Assembly: GCA_003153755.1 (NCBI GenBank)
Contig: PMBG01000104.1
Span: forward strand, 27,682-63,337
From: Chloroflexota bacterium
GTDB lineage: Bacteria > Chloroflexota > Limnocylindria > Limnocylindrales > CSP1-4
Reading direction: 5' to 3'
Length of the DNA: 35,656 nt
A model generated the notes under the pieces. That model did no database searches and had not been told where the DNA came from. It worked only from the letters and a program-made list of their open reading frames with translations. Position numbers and translations under genes: made by a program. Of the stretch, positions 23,951-31,900 are shown one piece after another. How positions within the stretch are numbered: the stretch's first letter is position 1; every line of letters starts with the position of its first letter.

Positions 23951-25399
23951 ATGAGCTCTGACGACCCCAGAGGGATCTTCACCGGCATCGCGGCCACTTA
24001 CGACCGGGTCGCAAGTGTCCTGTCGCTCGGCCAGGATCCGCGCTGGAGACGTGCGCTGGTCGACGCGATCGATGCGCGGCCGGCAGACCGGGTGCTCGAC
24101 GTGGCAACCGGGACCGGCATGGTCGCAAAGGCACTACATGATCGATACGGCTGCATCGTGGTAGGGCTCGATCAGAGTGCGGACATGCTTGCCGTGGCCC
24201 GGACTCGGGAAGCGGTCTACGACGCCATCGTCGAGGGACGGGCCGAGCGTCTCCCATTCCCGGACGCCACGTTCGACCACCTGAGCTTCACCTATCTACT
24301 GCGCTACGTTGATGACCCGGCCGCGACCATCCGGGAGATGGTCCGAGTCGTCAAGCCGGGCGGGCGTATCGCGATGGTCGAGTTCGGCCTGCCGCGAGGC
24401 ATCTGGCGTCCCCTGTGGTGGCTCTACACCCGCATCGGTCTGCGTGCCGCAGGGCGTCTCGTATCGACGAGATGGTCGGCTGTTGGCGCGTTTCTGGGTC
24501 CGAGCATCGAGCGCTTCTACGCTCGCCATCCACTGGCCGCGGTGGAGGGGTACTGGCGCGAAGCGGGACTCGGCGATGTCCACACGCGCCGCATGAGCGT
24601 CGGCGGCGGCGTGGTGATGTGGGCGACGAAGCCCGGCGCTTCGATCGCGACGGCCTCCGGCACCGGCGCCTCCACGACCCCGGCGTCACTCGCGCCGGCG
24701 TTCTATGCGCCGCGTGGTCATGGCTGGCGCGACTACTGGACGCTGTTGCATCCGCCCTACACGATCTGGCATCTCTCGTACGTTCTTCTCGGCGCCGCCC
24801 TTGCGCCGGCGCCGGATCCCAAGGTCGTGGCCGGCGCTCTGGTCGCGTTCGGGCTGGCAGTGGGGATCGGCTCGCACGCATTCGACGAGCTCCAGGGACG
24901 GCCGTTGCGGACGCGCATCCCATCTCCCGTTCTCGTCGCAATCGGCGGCCTCGCCCTGCTTGTCTCGGTCTCGATCGGTCTCGTGGGGGCGACGATGTTC
25001 GGGCCTGTATTCCTTCTGTTCGTGATCGGCGGGGCGTCGATCGTCCTCCTCTACGGGTTCGAGGTACCCCCGGTCCACTCGGACGTTGGGTTTGCGCTGG
25101 GTTGGGGGGCATTCCCCGTCCTGGCCACGGCCGCGGCGACGGGCGCTCATCCGGTTCCCACGGGCCTGGCGGCCGTCGGGGCCGCGCTTCTCAGCCTGGC
25201 CCAGCGGCGGCTGTCGACCCGGGCACGGAAGATACGGCGCCGGGCCGTCAGTATGAGCGGCGAGATCGTCTATGCGGACGGATCAAGGGAGACGATCGAC
25301 GCCGGTTCGCTGATCGGCGCTCCGGAAGCCGCGCTGGCCATCCTGTGGTTCGCGATCTTCGCGATGTCGCTGGCGGTGTTGCTCGCGCATTGGCTCTGA
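23951..25399 (+). CDS. UbiE/MenG-like methyltransferase fused to a polytopic membrane domain
   Basis: 482 aa. Residues 1-228 are a class I SAM-dependent methyltransferase close to UbiE/MenG: GIFTGIAATYDRVASVLSLG, SAM-binding VLDVATGTGM (48-57), LPFPDATFDHLSFTYLLRYV and VKPGGRIAMVEFG. After a ~20-residue Ser/Thr/Ala linker, residues 250-482 hold about seven hydrophobic segments with TIWHLSYVLLGAALAP, IGSHAFDELQGRPLRTRIP (307-324) and VPPVHSDVGFALGWGAFP. The Asp/Glu-containing loop after the second helix recalls UbiA-type prenyltransferases, but the standard NDxxDxxxD motif is missing. A quinone or isoprenoid lipid substrate is plausible and unproven. No clear ribosome-binding site precedes the ATG. 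The reading frame is intact through the junction, so the fusion looks real. Confidence 0.85.
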   Translation: MSSDDPRGIFTGIAATYDRVASVLSLGQDPRWRRALVDAIDARPADRVLDVATGTGMVAKALHDRYGCIVVGLDQSADMLAVARTREAVYDAIVEGRAERLPFPDATFDHLSFTYLLRYVDDPAATIREMVRVVKPGGRIAMVEFGLPRGIWRPLWWLYTRIGLRAAGRLVSTRWSAVGAFLGPSIERFYARHPLAAVEGYWREAGLGDVHTRRMSVGGGVVMWATKPGASIATASGTGASTTPASLAPAFYAPRGHGWRDYWTLLHPPYTIWHLSYVLLGAALAPAPDPKVVAGALVAFGLAVGIGSHAFDELQGRPLRTRIPSPVLVAIGGLALLVSVSIGLVGATMFGPVFLLFVIGGASIVLLYGFEVPPVHSDVGFALGWGAFPVLATAAATGAHPVPTGLAAVGAALLSLAQRRLSTRARKIRRRAVSMSGEIVYADGSRETIDAGSLIGAPEAALAILWFAIFAMSLAVLLAHWL

Positions 25400-25468
25400 G
25401 TTGCGCACGAGCCCCGGCCCGGAACCGCGTTCGCGCCCAATGCCCAAAGGCTCAGGCGCAGCCATCGG

Positions 25469-25885
25469 TCAGTCGCGCGGCGCCCGGACGAGTGCGACCG
25501 ACCGGGCGAGTAGTTCCTCCAGCACCGCCGAATCGACCTCGGCCACGTTCTTGAGGTAGAGACAGCCGCCCCCGGTCGTGTGCTTGCCGAGTCGGGCCAG
25601 GATATCGGTGTAGGAGTCGAGCCCGCCGGACAGGTAGATCGTGGTGTTGGCCTTTCGCGGCGAAAAGCCGACTTCCATCCAGTCGATTTCGCGGCCATCG
25701 TCGTAGCGCAGACGCCGCCTGCCGAAGCCCATGATCGCCTTGCCCCACATGACTGGAGGTTCGCCGGTCACGCGCGCGAGCAGGCCGGCGACGATGCGAG
25801 CATCGGCACGGCGGCGTTCGTCTGGTATGGCGGCCAGGAACTCGTCCGGGCTGCCCTCTGTCGCCTGGGTCTTGAGTGCGGCCAA
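25469..25885 (-). CDS. DUF1801 (YdhG-like) domain protein
   Basis: 138 aa, a single DUF1801 domain. Recognisable parts are FLAAIPDERRRADARIVAGLL, PPVMWGKAIMGFGRRRLRYDDGRE, the MEVGFSPRKANTTIYL strand and a C-terminal LYLKNVAEVDSAVLEELL. It is a small cytosolic protein whose biochemical role is not settled to my knowledge; relatives resemble frataxin/YdhG folds. The start is TTG with a strong GGAGGA 7 nt upstream, which decides it over later codons. It is convergent with the methyltransferase fusion and divergent from glpD. Confidence 0.9.
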   Translation of the reverse strand: MAALKTQATEGSPDEFLAAIPDERRRADARIVAGLLARVTGEPPVMWGKAIMGFGRRRLRYDDGREIDWMEVGFSPRKANTTIYLSGGLDSYTDILARLGKHTTGGGCLYLKNVAEVDSAVLEELLARSVALVRAPRD

Positions 25886-26054
25886 GGTCGGCTCCTCCGC
25901 GGCGTGGTCTCTCGCGGCGATGGTGGGGGCTCGCTGCGCTTGCGGTCAACGGGCGGCCCGCAGGGCGCAAATTACGGCCACCAGATGGAGGGCCCGGCCT
26001 TGCGGTAAGCCGACCGGTGAACCAAGATGAGTCGATACTCCATCCGCCGTGGTC

Positions 26055-26067
26055 TGTCGTAGCGACA
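26055..26067. promoter_or_regulatory. Inverted repeat before glpD
   Basis: TGTCG-TAG-CGACA is a perfect 5-bp inverted repeat ending 14 bp before the glpD start. Its position suits an operator; the regulator is unknown. Confidence 0.35.
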
Positions 26068-26081
26068 TAGGGAGATACCCG

Positions 26082-27752
26082 TTGACCATCGCGCCTGCTT
26101 CACGCAAGAGCCGGCCCACGCCCGTTCTCGACGAACGCTCCAGGTCTCTCGAAGCCCTTGCCAGGGATCGCTGGGACCTGCTCGTGGTCGGGGGCGGGAT
26201 CACCGGCTGCGGCATCCTGCTCGACGCCGCCAGTAGAGGACTCAACGCCGCTCTGGTCGAGCGCGACGATTTTGCCGCGGGTACGAGCAGCCGCTCCTCG
26301 CGTCTCATTCACGGGGGTTTGCGATACCTCGAGCAATTCCAGATCGGGCTCGTGCGCGAGGCACTGCGCGAGCGTTCGCTGTTGCTCAAGCTTGCGCCAC
26401 ACCTCGTCCGCCTCGAGCCGTTTCTGTTCCCCGTCTATGGGGGCCCGTGGGCGCGCGCGTTCTACGGCGCCGGGCTGACGATGTACGACCTTCTCGGCGC
26501 GTCCGCCGACGGCGGCTTCCACAAGCACCTCTCGGCTGATGAGTCCCTGACGGCGGTCCCCTCCCTTCATCGGAAGGGTCTGCGCGGCGCGTTTCTCTAT
26601 CACGACGGGCAGGAGGACGATGCACGGTATGCCGTGAGCGTCGTCAGGACCGCTCGCGGCAAGGGCGCTCTGGCCCTCAACCGCGTGATGGCGACGCGCA
26701 CCATCGAGGAAGGAGGGCGCCTCGTTGGATGCGCCGTTCGTGACGACCTCGGCGGGTCGGAATTCGAGGTCCGCGCCGCGTCCGTGATCGACGCGACAGG
26801 AGCTTGGACGGGTCGCGCCGACGGACCATTCCCCTCGGCCGAAACCCGGCTGACGCAGCCGAGCCGCGGCGTGCACCTGGTGGTGCCGCGGGATCGAATT
26901 CCGAGCCGCTATGGCCTGACGTTGCGGATACCGCACCGCGTCTGCTTCCTTGTCCCCGGACCCGACTACTGGGTCATCGGCACTACCGATCACGAGGCCG
27001 ACACGGATCCGGAGCGACCCGCGCCCACGCTGGCGGAGATCGACGAGATCCTCGAGAACGTCAACGGCACTCTCGACGTCGACCTGGCACGAAGCGACGT
27101 GGTGGGTGCGTTCGCGGGTCTCCGGCCGCTGGCGACCGATCCGGGAGGGACGCCCGGCTCGACGGTCAAGGCATCGCGCGAGCATCGGATCAGGATCGAG
27201 CCGAACGGTCTTGTCAGGATCAGCGGCGGCAAGTACACGACATACCGTCTGATGTCGCTCCAGACGGTCGATGCCGCCCTCGGCCCGGTCGCGGCCAAGA
27301 AGCGGCCGTCCATGACCCACAAGCTCCCACTCGTCGGGGCGGCAGACCGGGCATCGCTCGATTCGCTTGGGGACCGCCTCGCCGCCGATGGCGGACTCGA
27401 CTCGGCACGGGCACGGCGTCTGGTGGACCGCTACGGAACCGAGGCTTCGGAAGTGGTCCAACTGGGCAAGGAGCTCGGCTTGCTCACGCCGCTCGGAACC
27501 GGCGCATCGCCGCTTGAGGTTGAGGTCGTCTGGTCGGTCCGGCGCGAAAGCGCCCTATCCGTGGACGATTTCCTGGCCCGCAGGACCAGATTGGCTCAGG
27601 AGCTTCCGGATAGGGGAGCATCCCTGGCCGGCCGCGTCGCCCAGCTCATGGGTCCAGAGCTGGGCTGGTCGTCGTCGGATCAGGCTGCGTTCGTGCGAGC
27701 CTTCCTCCAGGGGGCGCACCGGGAATACGACGTGCCCCGCGAGGGCCGGTAA
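26082..27752 (+). CDS. glpD: Aerobic glycerol-3-phosphate dehydrogenase (FAD)
   Basis: 556 aa, normal for GlpD. It oxidises glycerol-3-phosphate to dihydroxyacetone phosphate at the membrane and feeds electrons into the quinone pool. The FAD-binding Rossmann motif LLVVGGGITGCGILLDAASRG (34-54) and the family block TSSRSSRLIHGGLRYLEQ (69-86) are clear. Further along are YHDGQEDDARY, VIDATGAWTG, GTTDHEAD and SGGKYTTYR, followed by the C-terminal DAO_C domain. Start is a TTG with GGGAG 8 nt upstream; a GTG at 26049 is in frame but has no such site. No glpK or glpF is nearby. Its stop overlaps the next gene's ATG as TAATG. Confidence 0.95.
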   Translation: MTIAPASRKSRPTPVLDERSRSLEALARDRWDLLVVGGGITGCGILLDAASRGLNAALVERDDFAAGTSSRSSRLIHGGLRYLEQFQIGLVREALRERSLLLKLAPHLVRLEPFLFPVYGGPWARAFYGAGLTMYDLLGASADGGFHKHLSADESLTAVPSLHRKGLRGAFLYHDGQEDDARYAVSVVRTARGKGALALNRVMATRTIEEGGRLVGCAVRDDLGGSEFEVRAASVIDATGAWTGRADGPFPSAETRLTQPSRGVHLVVPRDRIPSRYGLTLRIPHRVCFLVPGPDYWVIGTTDHEADTDPERPAPTLAEIDEILENVNGTLDVDLARSDVVGAFAGLRPLATDPGGTPGSTVKASREHRIRIEPNGLVRISGGKYTTYRLMSLQTVDAALGPVAAKKRPSMTHKLPLVGAADRASLDSLGDRLAADGGLDSARARRLVDRYGTEASEVVQLGKELGLLTPLGTGASPLEVEVVWSVRRESALSVDDFLARRTRLAQELPDRGASLAGRVAQLMGPELGWSSSDQAAFVRAFLQGAHREYDVPREGR

Positions 27753-28165
27753 TGGCTGCTTCACGCTCGCTTCACGAAGCCCACGCCCGAAGGCGTCGAA
27801 ACCGCGGCTCCGTTCGGGCCTTGATCGCGGGCGCCATCGCGCTCACCGTGGTGTTCGGTTGCACGCCCCGACCGGCACTCCAGTTCTCGCCCGCGACTCT
27901 GCCGGACGCTCAGACGGGCTCACCTTACGCTGCCACGATCACCGTCACCGAGGCTGCGACGCCTGTCGGCGGCGCGTCGGTCCAGGACGGCGCGCTTCCG
28001 GCCGGCGTCGACCTCGTGCTGGCAAAACAACCCATCAACACGATCCAGATCTCGGGGACGCCCACCGTCTCGGGCACATTCAACTTCACCATCTCGGTGT
28101 GGTGCTACGGCACGAACGTGAGCGGGCAGACGGCCGACCAGCAGTACGTACTGGTTGTGAAGTAA
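27752..28165 (+). CDS. Small lipoprotein with a putative Ig (He_PIG-like) domain
   Basis: 137 aa. A basic N-terminus and hydrophobic helix end in a lipobox-like VVFGC (Cys about 37). The mature part looks like a single putative-Ig domain: ATLPDAQTGSPYAATITV, GALPAGVDL, and ISGTPTVSGTFNFTISV. These domains usually serve in envelope adhesion or protein contact. The ATG overlaps the glpD stop by one base, so translation is probably coupled to glpD, an odd partner for a membrane oxidase. It is convergent with the MFS gene, with stops 15 bp apart. Confidence 0.8.
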   Translation: MAASRSLHEAHARRRRNRGSVRALIAGAIALTVVFGCTPRPALQFSPATLPDAQTGSPYAATITVTEAATPVGGASVQDGALPAGVDLVLAKQPINTIQISGTPTVSGTFNFTISVWCYGTNVSGQTADQQYVLVVK

Positions 28166-28180
28166 GAGCAGGCTGGCTCG

Positions 28181-29488
28181 TTACCCGGCGCCGTCTGCAA
28201 GGCCGGCCGTCTCGATGGGAGGGGCGGGCGGGCTGCTCCACGAAGCGGACACGTCCGTCCGAACTGTCGCGATCGCTCGACTGATTGCCGACCCGGCGTA
28301 CAGGGCCGTGTAGGCGCCCCACGCGGCCGGCGGCGCCAGGGCAAGTGCCATCGCGGAGACGAGCGATCCCGTGCCGGCGGCCGCCGCCGTGGTGCCCACG
28401 AACCGGCTCTGGCAGTGGACGCGAGCCTCCGGCGGCGCGAGGCGGTACAGGCGCTCGTTCGTCGCCAGGGCCCCGGCGTTCCCCGCTCCGTTGAAGAGCG
28501 CCGCGCCGATCAGCAGGAAGGCGGGCGCCGAAGGATTGGCCGGCATTGCCGCGACGCAGGACAGGGCCGCGAGAGTCCGGACGAGGAAGCTGGCTCGCAG
28601 CACTCGGCTCGATGAGCCGCCGAGAAGGAACGACCCTGCCGCGAGCGACCCGGCCAGCGCGCCGGCGGCCGCGACGCCGGAAAGTGCCACGGCGAAGCCC
28701 GCCGACATCCCGAGGACGCTCAGGGCGTAGAGCGACAGCGAGGGCACGAGTCCCTGCCCAAGACCGGCGATGGCGCTAACGTCCGTGAACCGGCGGAACG
28801 CGAGCGGGATTTGGGTGGCCGCGGCGGTTTCGCGGGCGACGAGGACTCGTCCGGGACGGGGCAGCCGCCACACTGCCAGCGGGGTCAGTATCGACGCCAC
28901 TCCTCCGACGACGAAGAAGGCGCCGTAGGCCCACAGACCGATCGCCCGCGTCCCCGCGTCAAGGGCAAGTCCGGCGGGGAGCAGGAGCACGGTCGAGAGG
29001 GCCATGGTCAGCGCTCCCATCCGGGGGCCCACCAGGCGGCGCTCCGCCTCGGGCAGCACCACGGCCGTCCACAGGGATATGTTGGAGCCCGACAGGACGC
29101 CGGCGGTCTGACCGACCGCGACGGTGATCGAGATGAGCGCGATCCCGAGGGCCACGTCCACGGTTCCAGTGGCCAACCCGGCCACGATCGCGGCGAGGGC
29201 AAAGCCACGGACTTCGGCAAGCGCCAGAACCAGTGTGAGACCGCGCAGATTGCCCTTCAGCCGGCGCAGGATCTGCGGCGCGAACGCCTGCAGTGCCGCG
29301 CCGCCAACAGGTGCGGCGCCCACCACGATCACCAGCGCCGGGGGCGCGCCAAGGCGAAGCAGGAGCGGGACGAACAGAGCGTCCGAAGCGTATGAGGCGG
29401 TGAACGCCTGACCGACCGCGATTGCCTGGAAGGGCCGGTACTGTGCCGTGGCGAACGCCCGCCATCGTGTGGGCCGGGGCAGATGCAT
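28181..29488 (-). CDS. MFS-type transporter
   Basis: 435 aa with about twelve hydrophobic segments in two halves (roughly 15-190 and 230-410), joined by a basic loop (WRLPRPGRVLVARETAAA). AVGQAFTASYASDALFVPLLL begins the first half and GVAAAGALAGSLAAGSFLLGG lies in the second. The signature loop RRLKGN between helices 2 and 3 is only loosely MFS-like, so the superfamily is likely but the family and substrate are unknown. TACCCT lies 8 nt before the ATG. It is divergent from a small lipoprotein gene. Confidence 0.75.
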   Translation of the reverse strand: MHLPRPTRWRAFATAQYRPFQAIAVGQAFTASYASDALFVPLLLRLGAPPALVIVVGAAPVGGAALQAFAPQILRRLKGNLRGLTLVLALAEVRGFALAAIVAGLATGTVDVALGIALISITVAVGQTAGVLSGSNISLWTAVVLPEAERRLVGPRMGALTMALSTVLLLPAGLALDAGTRAIGLWAYGAFFVVGGVASILTPLAVWRLPRPGRVLVARETAAATQIPLAFRRFTDVSAIAGLGQGLVPSLSLYALSVLGMSAGFAVALSGVAAAGALAGSLAAGSFLLGGSSSRVLRASFLVRTLAALSCVAAMPANPSAPAFLLIGAALFNGAGNAGALATNERLYRLAPPEARVHCQSRFVGTTAAAAGTGSLVSAMALALAPPAAWGAYTALYAGSAISRAIATVRTDVSASWSSPPAPPIETAGLADGAG

Positions 29489-29496
29489 CGAGACCT

Positions 29497-29502
29497 AGGG
29501 TA
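29497..29502 (-). promoter_or_regulatory. -10 box of the MFS gene, near-leaderless type
   Basis: TACCCT on the minus strand is 8 nt from the ATG at 29488, slightly longer than the 6-7 nt seen at the other such starts in this window. Confidence 0.35.
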
Positions 29503-29567
29503 CGCCGATTCCCGTCTCGGCCACCGGACCCGTGAGGTCGCGCTCCGTCCGCCCGGACCCGCACGGC

Positions 29568-29573
29568 TACGAT
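29568..29573 (+). promoter_or_regulatory. -10 box of the small lipoprotein gene
   Basis: TACGAT lies 34 nt before the TTG start. The leader contains GAGGGGA as a normal ribosome-binding site. Confidence 0.4.
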
Positions 29574-29607
29574 CCTACGACCCACACACCCAACCGAGGG
29601 GAACCTC

Positions 29608-30015
29608 TTGAATCGCCCAGCGTTCACCCTCTTGCTGGCCTTGAGCTTGCTGACCGCCGCCTGCGGCGGCACTACCGCCACGTCGGCTCCGATGGGCAGC
29701 CAAGGTCCGGCCTCGCCCACGGCAGCGGTTACCCGCGGCGCCTCGCCCTCCTCGACCGGACAGCCCGCCGTGGGGGATGGGACGGCCCTGTGCGCCTTCC
29801 TCACCTCGGAGTTACCGGCCCTCCAGGCGGCAGGGTCCACCGGCGGAGCGGTCGCGCAGCTTGCCATCGACTACGCGAACTGGATCGCGGCTGACTCGTC
29901 TCGCGTTCTGCCGGATGCGGCCACGATGGATACGCTGACCAAGGCCTCCTGCCCGCAGGTCCGCACCGACGTCCTCAAGCTCATTGGCGGCGACAGCTTC
30001 GCAAACGGTTTCTAA
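29608..30015 (+). CDS. Small lipoprotein of unknown function
   Basis: 135 aa from a TTG with GAGGGGA about 5 nt upstream. A signal peptide with lipobox LTAAC is followed by a Ser/Thr/Ala/Pro-rich spacer (about residues 22-57). The remaining ~78 residues are a helical domain with two Cys (LCAFLTSELPAL and KASCPQVRTDVLKLIG) likely to pair in a disulfide. I recognise no family. It is convergent with the histidine kinase gene, with stops 35 bp apart. Confidence 0.75.
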   Translation: MNRPAFTLLLALSLLTAACGGTTATSAPMGSQGPASPTAAVTRGASPSSTGQPAVGDGTALCAFLTSELPALQAAGSTGGAVAQLAIDYANWIAADSSRVLPDAATMDTLTKASCPQVRTDVLKLIGGDSFANGF

Positions 30016-30050
30016 AGGGCCGGGGGTTCGAGGCGTCTCCGTGCGGCGGC

Positions 30051-31166
30051 TCAGCGGCTCACCTTGGGCTTATCAGCCGAGCCTATGCCGTCCGGGATCG
30101 ACGGAAGACTGAACCAGACGTTCGTCCTGCCGCCGCCCGAGTCGACGCCCACGGTTCCGCCGAAGGAGCGCACGAGCTCACGGACGATCGCAAGTCCGAT
30201 GCCCGCGCCGCCCCTGGCGACGTCGCGCGACTTCTCGACCCGATAGAACCGCTCGAAGACGTGCGGGAGGTCGGCCGCCGGGATTCCAGGTCCCGTGTTG
30301 GACACCTCGATCCAAACCTTCCCGTCGCGTTGCTCGCCCTCGAGCCGGACGCGACCCGGGACCGACGTGTACCGGAGAGCATTCTGGAGAAGGTTGCCGA
30401 CCACCTGGCTGAGCCCGTCGGGATCGGCCAGGACGAGCAGCGAAGGCGGCAGGTCAACCTCGAACGTCAAGCCGGCGGACGCGAAGGCCGGAGCGGCAAG
30501 GGCGGTGGTGCTCCGGACAACTTCGGCGGCGTCGACCTCGATCAACCCCAGACGCGTGGTCGAAGGAGCATCGGGCAACGTGTCGAGCGACCGGGCCAGG
30601 CGCACGAGGCGCTCGGCTTCCTCCCACAGCGACTGGAAGGTCTCGCGGTCGGCCGGGATGACATCGTCCCGCAGCGCTTCGAGGTAACCCTGGAGGTTTG
30701 TCAGCGGCGTCTTGAGCTCGTGAGCAGCATTGGCGACGAATTCGCGCCGGAGGCGCTCCTGCTCCTCGAGTGCGACTGCCATCTCGTTGAACGAATCCGC
30801 GAGAGCGGTGATCTCGGCGGGTCCTTCCACGGGGACCCTCGCGGCATAGTCGCCGTCCGCGATGCGCCGCGCGGCCAGGCCGAGCGCCCTCAGGGGCCGC
30901 GCGATCTGGCGGGCAAGCAGGATTGCGAGCGCGATCGAACAAACGACGGCAATCGCGACCGCAATCGCCACCATTCGACCCACCGAGGCGTTGAACATCG
31001 CCTGCGATGCGTTCGCGGGGTGCCCGTCGGCAGTCATCAGATCGAGGAACGACTGAGCCCCGAGCACGAGGGTGCCGACGGCGACGATGCCGACCGCCGT
31101 GAGCGCAACCAGGATCGCCGCGCCGGCAATGCGGAAGCCCAGGTCGCCGGCGAGCCTTCTCCTCAT
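30051..31166 (-). CDS. Two-component sensor histidine kinase (BaeS-like layout)
   Basis: 371 aa. Two transmembrane helices (about 12-37 and 65-87) flank a short ~27-residue extracellular loop, followed by HAMP (about 87-140), the dimerisation H-box with phospho-acceptor His149 in ANAAHELKTPLTNL, and an ATPase domain. The N box (GNLLQNALRY, Asn262), G1 (NTGPGIP), F (HVFERFYRVE) and G2 (GGAGIGLAI) are complete, so it should be active. The loop is too short for a folded sensor, so it may sense through the membrane or a partner. Its ATG overlaps the response regulator stop by 4 nt. Natural partners are that regulator and, by context, the DipZ and lipoprotein genes upstream. Confidence 0.93.
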   Translation of the reverse strand: MRRRLAGDLGFRIAGAAILVALTAVGIVAVGTLVLGAQSFLDLMTADGHPANASQAMFNASVGRMVAIAVAIAVVCSIALAILLARQIARPLRALGLAARRIADGDYAARVPVEGPAEITALADSFNEMAVALEEQERLRREFVANAAHELKTPLTNLQGYLEALRDDVIPADRETFQSLWEEAERLVRLARSLDTLPDAPSTTRLGLIEVDAAEVVRSTTALAAPAFASAGLTFEVDLPPSLLVLADPDGLSQVVGNLLQNALRYTSVPGRVRLEGEQRDGKVWIEVSNTGPGIPAADLPHVFERFYRVEKSRDVARGGAGIGLAIVRELVRSFGGTVGVDSGGGRTNVWFSLPSIPDGIGSADKPKVSR

Positions 31167-31885
31167 GTGGCCTCGACATCCGCGAGCACGAAGCGATAGC
31201 CCACTCCGCGGACGGTATCGACGTAGCGCGGCCGGTTCGGGTCGTCGCCGAGCTTGCGCCGCAGCCTCTTGATGAGCGCGTCGATGCTTCGATCGAGAAC
31301 GAACGTCTCGCCCTCGCCGTAAACCGCATCGAGCAGCTGCTCGCGGCTGAGAACTCGCCCGTCCGATTCGAGCAATGTCGCGAGCAGCCGGAACTCGAGC
31401 GTCGTAAGCACGAGCGGTATGCCCGCGAGCTTCGCGGTGTGTCGATCTCTATCGACGATCAGATCGCCCGCCTCCAGGACGGGGGTGGGTCTTGCCGCGG
31501 CTTCGACGGTTCCCGCGGTCGATCTCTCGAGGACCCGCTTGACTCGAACCACCAGCTCCGCCGGCGAGAACGGTTTGGGCAGGTAGTCGTCTGCCCCGGC
31601 TTCCAGGCCGGCGATCCGGTCGGCCGTCGTTCCGCGCGCCGACAGCATCACCATCGGCGTGCGATCGTTTCGCCTGACCGCTCGGATGATCGAGAGTCCG
31701 TCCACCTCGGGGAGCATCAGGTCCAGGACGACCAGCGCGGGTGCCTCGAGCGCTATCGCGGCGAGCGCGGACTTCCCGTCGGAAGCCTCCACCACCCGGA
31801 AGCCTTCGCGCTCGAGGTACGTGCGGACGAGTCGCACGATCTTGGGGTCGTCATCGACCACAAGGATCGTCGGCGCGGGTTGCAT
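31163..31885 (-). CDS. OmpR/PhoB-family response regulator
   Basis: 240 aa. The receiver domain has the acidic pair in VVDDDPK, phospho-acceptor Asp55 in VVLDLMLPEVDG, the switch Ser in MLSARG and Lys104 in LPKPF. The winged-helix effector domain has LTTLEFRLLATLLES, VLSREQLLDAVYG, and DALIKRLRRKLGDD with RYVDTVRGVGYRF. It is the partner of the kinase it overlaps. OmpR-family regulators bind direct repeats spaced 11 bp, and such repeats (TGTCAT type) lie upstream of the lipoprotein at the head of this gene row. TACGAT lies 6 nt before its ATG, so it may also have its own leaderless promoter overlapping the end of dipZ. Confidence 0.95.
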   Translation of the reverse strand: MQPAPTILVVDDDPKIVRLVRTYLEREGFRVVEASDGKSALAAIALEAPALVVLDLMLPEVDGLSIIRAVRRNDRTPMVMLSARGTTADRIAGLEAGADDYLPKPFSPAELVVRVKRVLERSTAGTVEAAARPTPVLEAGDLIVDRDRHTAKLAGIPLVLTTLEFRLLATLLESDGRVLSREQLLDAVYGEGETFVLDRSIDALIKRLRRKLGDDPNRPRYVDTVRGVGYRFVLADVEAT

Positions 31886-31891
31886 CTCCGT

Positions 31892-31897
31892 ATCGTA
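31892..31897 (-). promoter_or_regulatory. -10 box of the response regulator, leaderless type
   Basis: TACGAT on the minus strand is 6 nt before the ATG at 31885 and only 4 bp before the dipZ stop codon. The intervening CGGAG could also serve as a ribosome-binding site, so a longer transcript is equally possible. Confidence 0.4.
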
Positions 31898-31900
31898 GTC

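Noticed and set aside
26100-27461. Minus-strand open frame of 453 codons
   Set aside because: Antisense to glpD, which has all family motifs.
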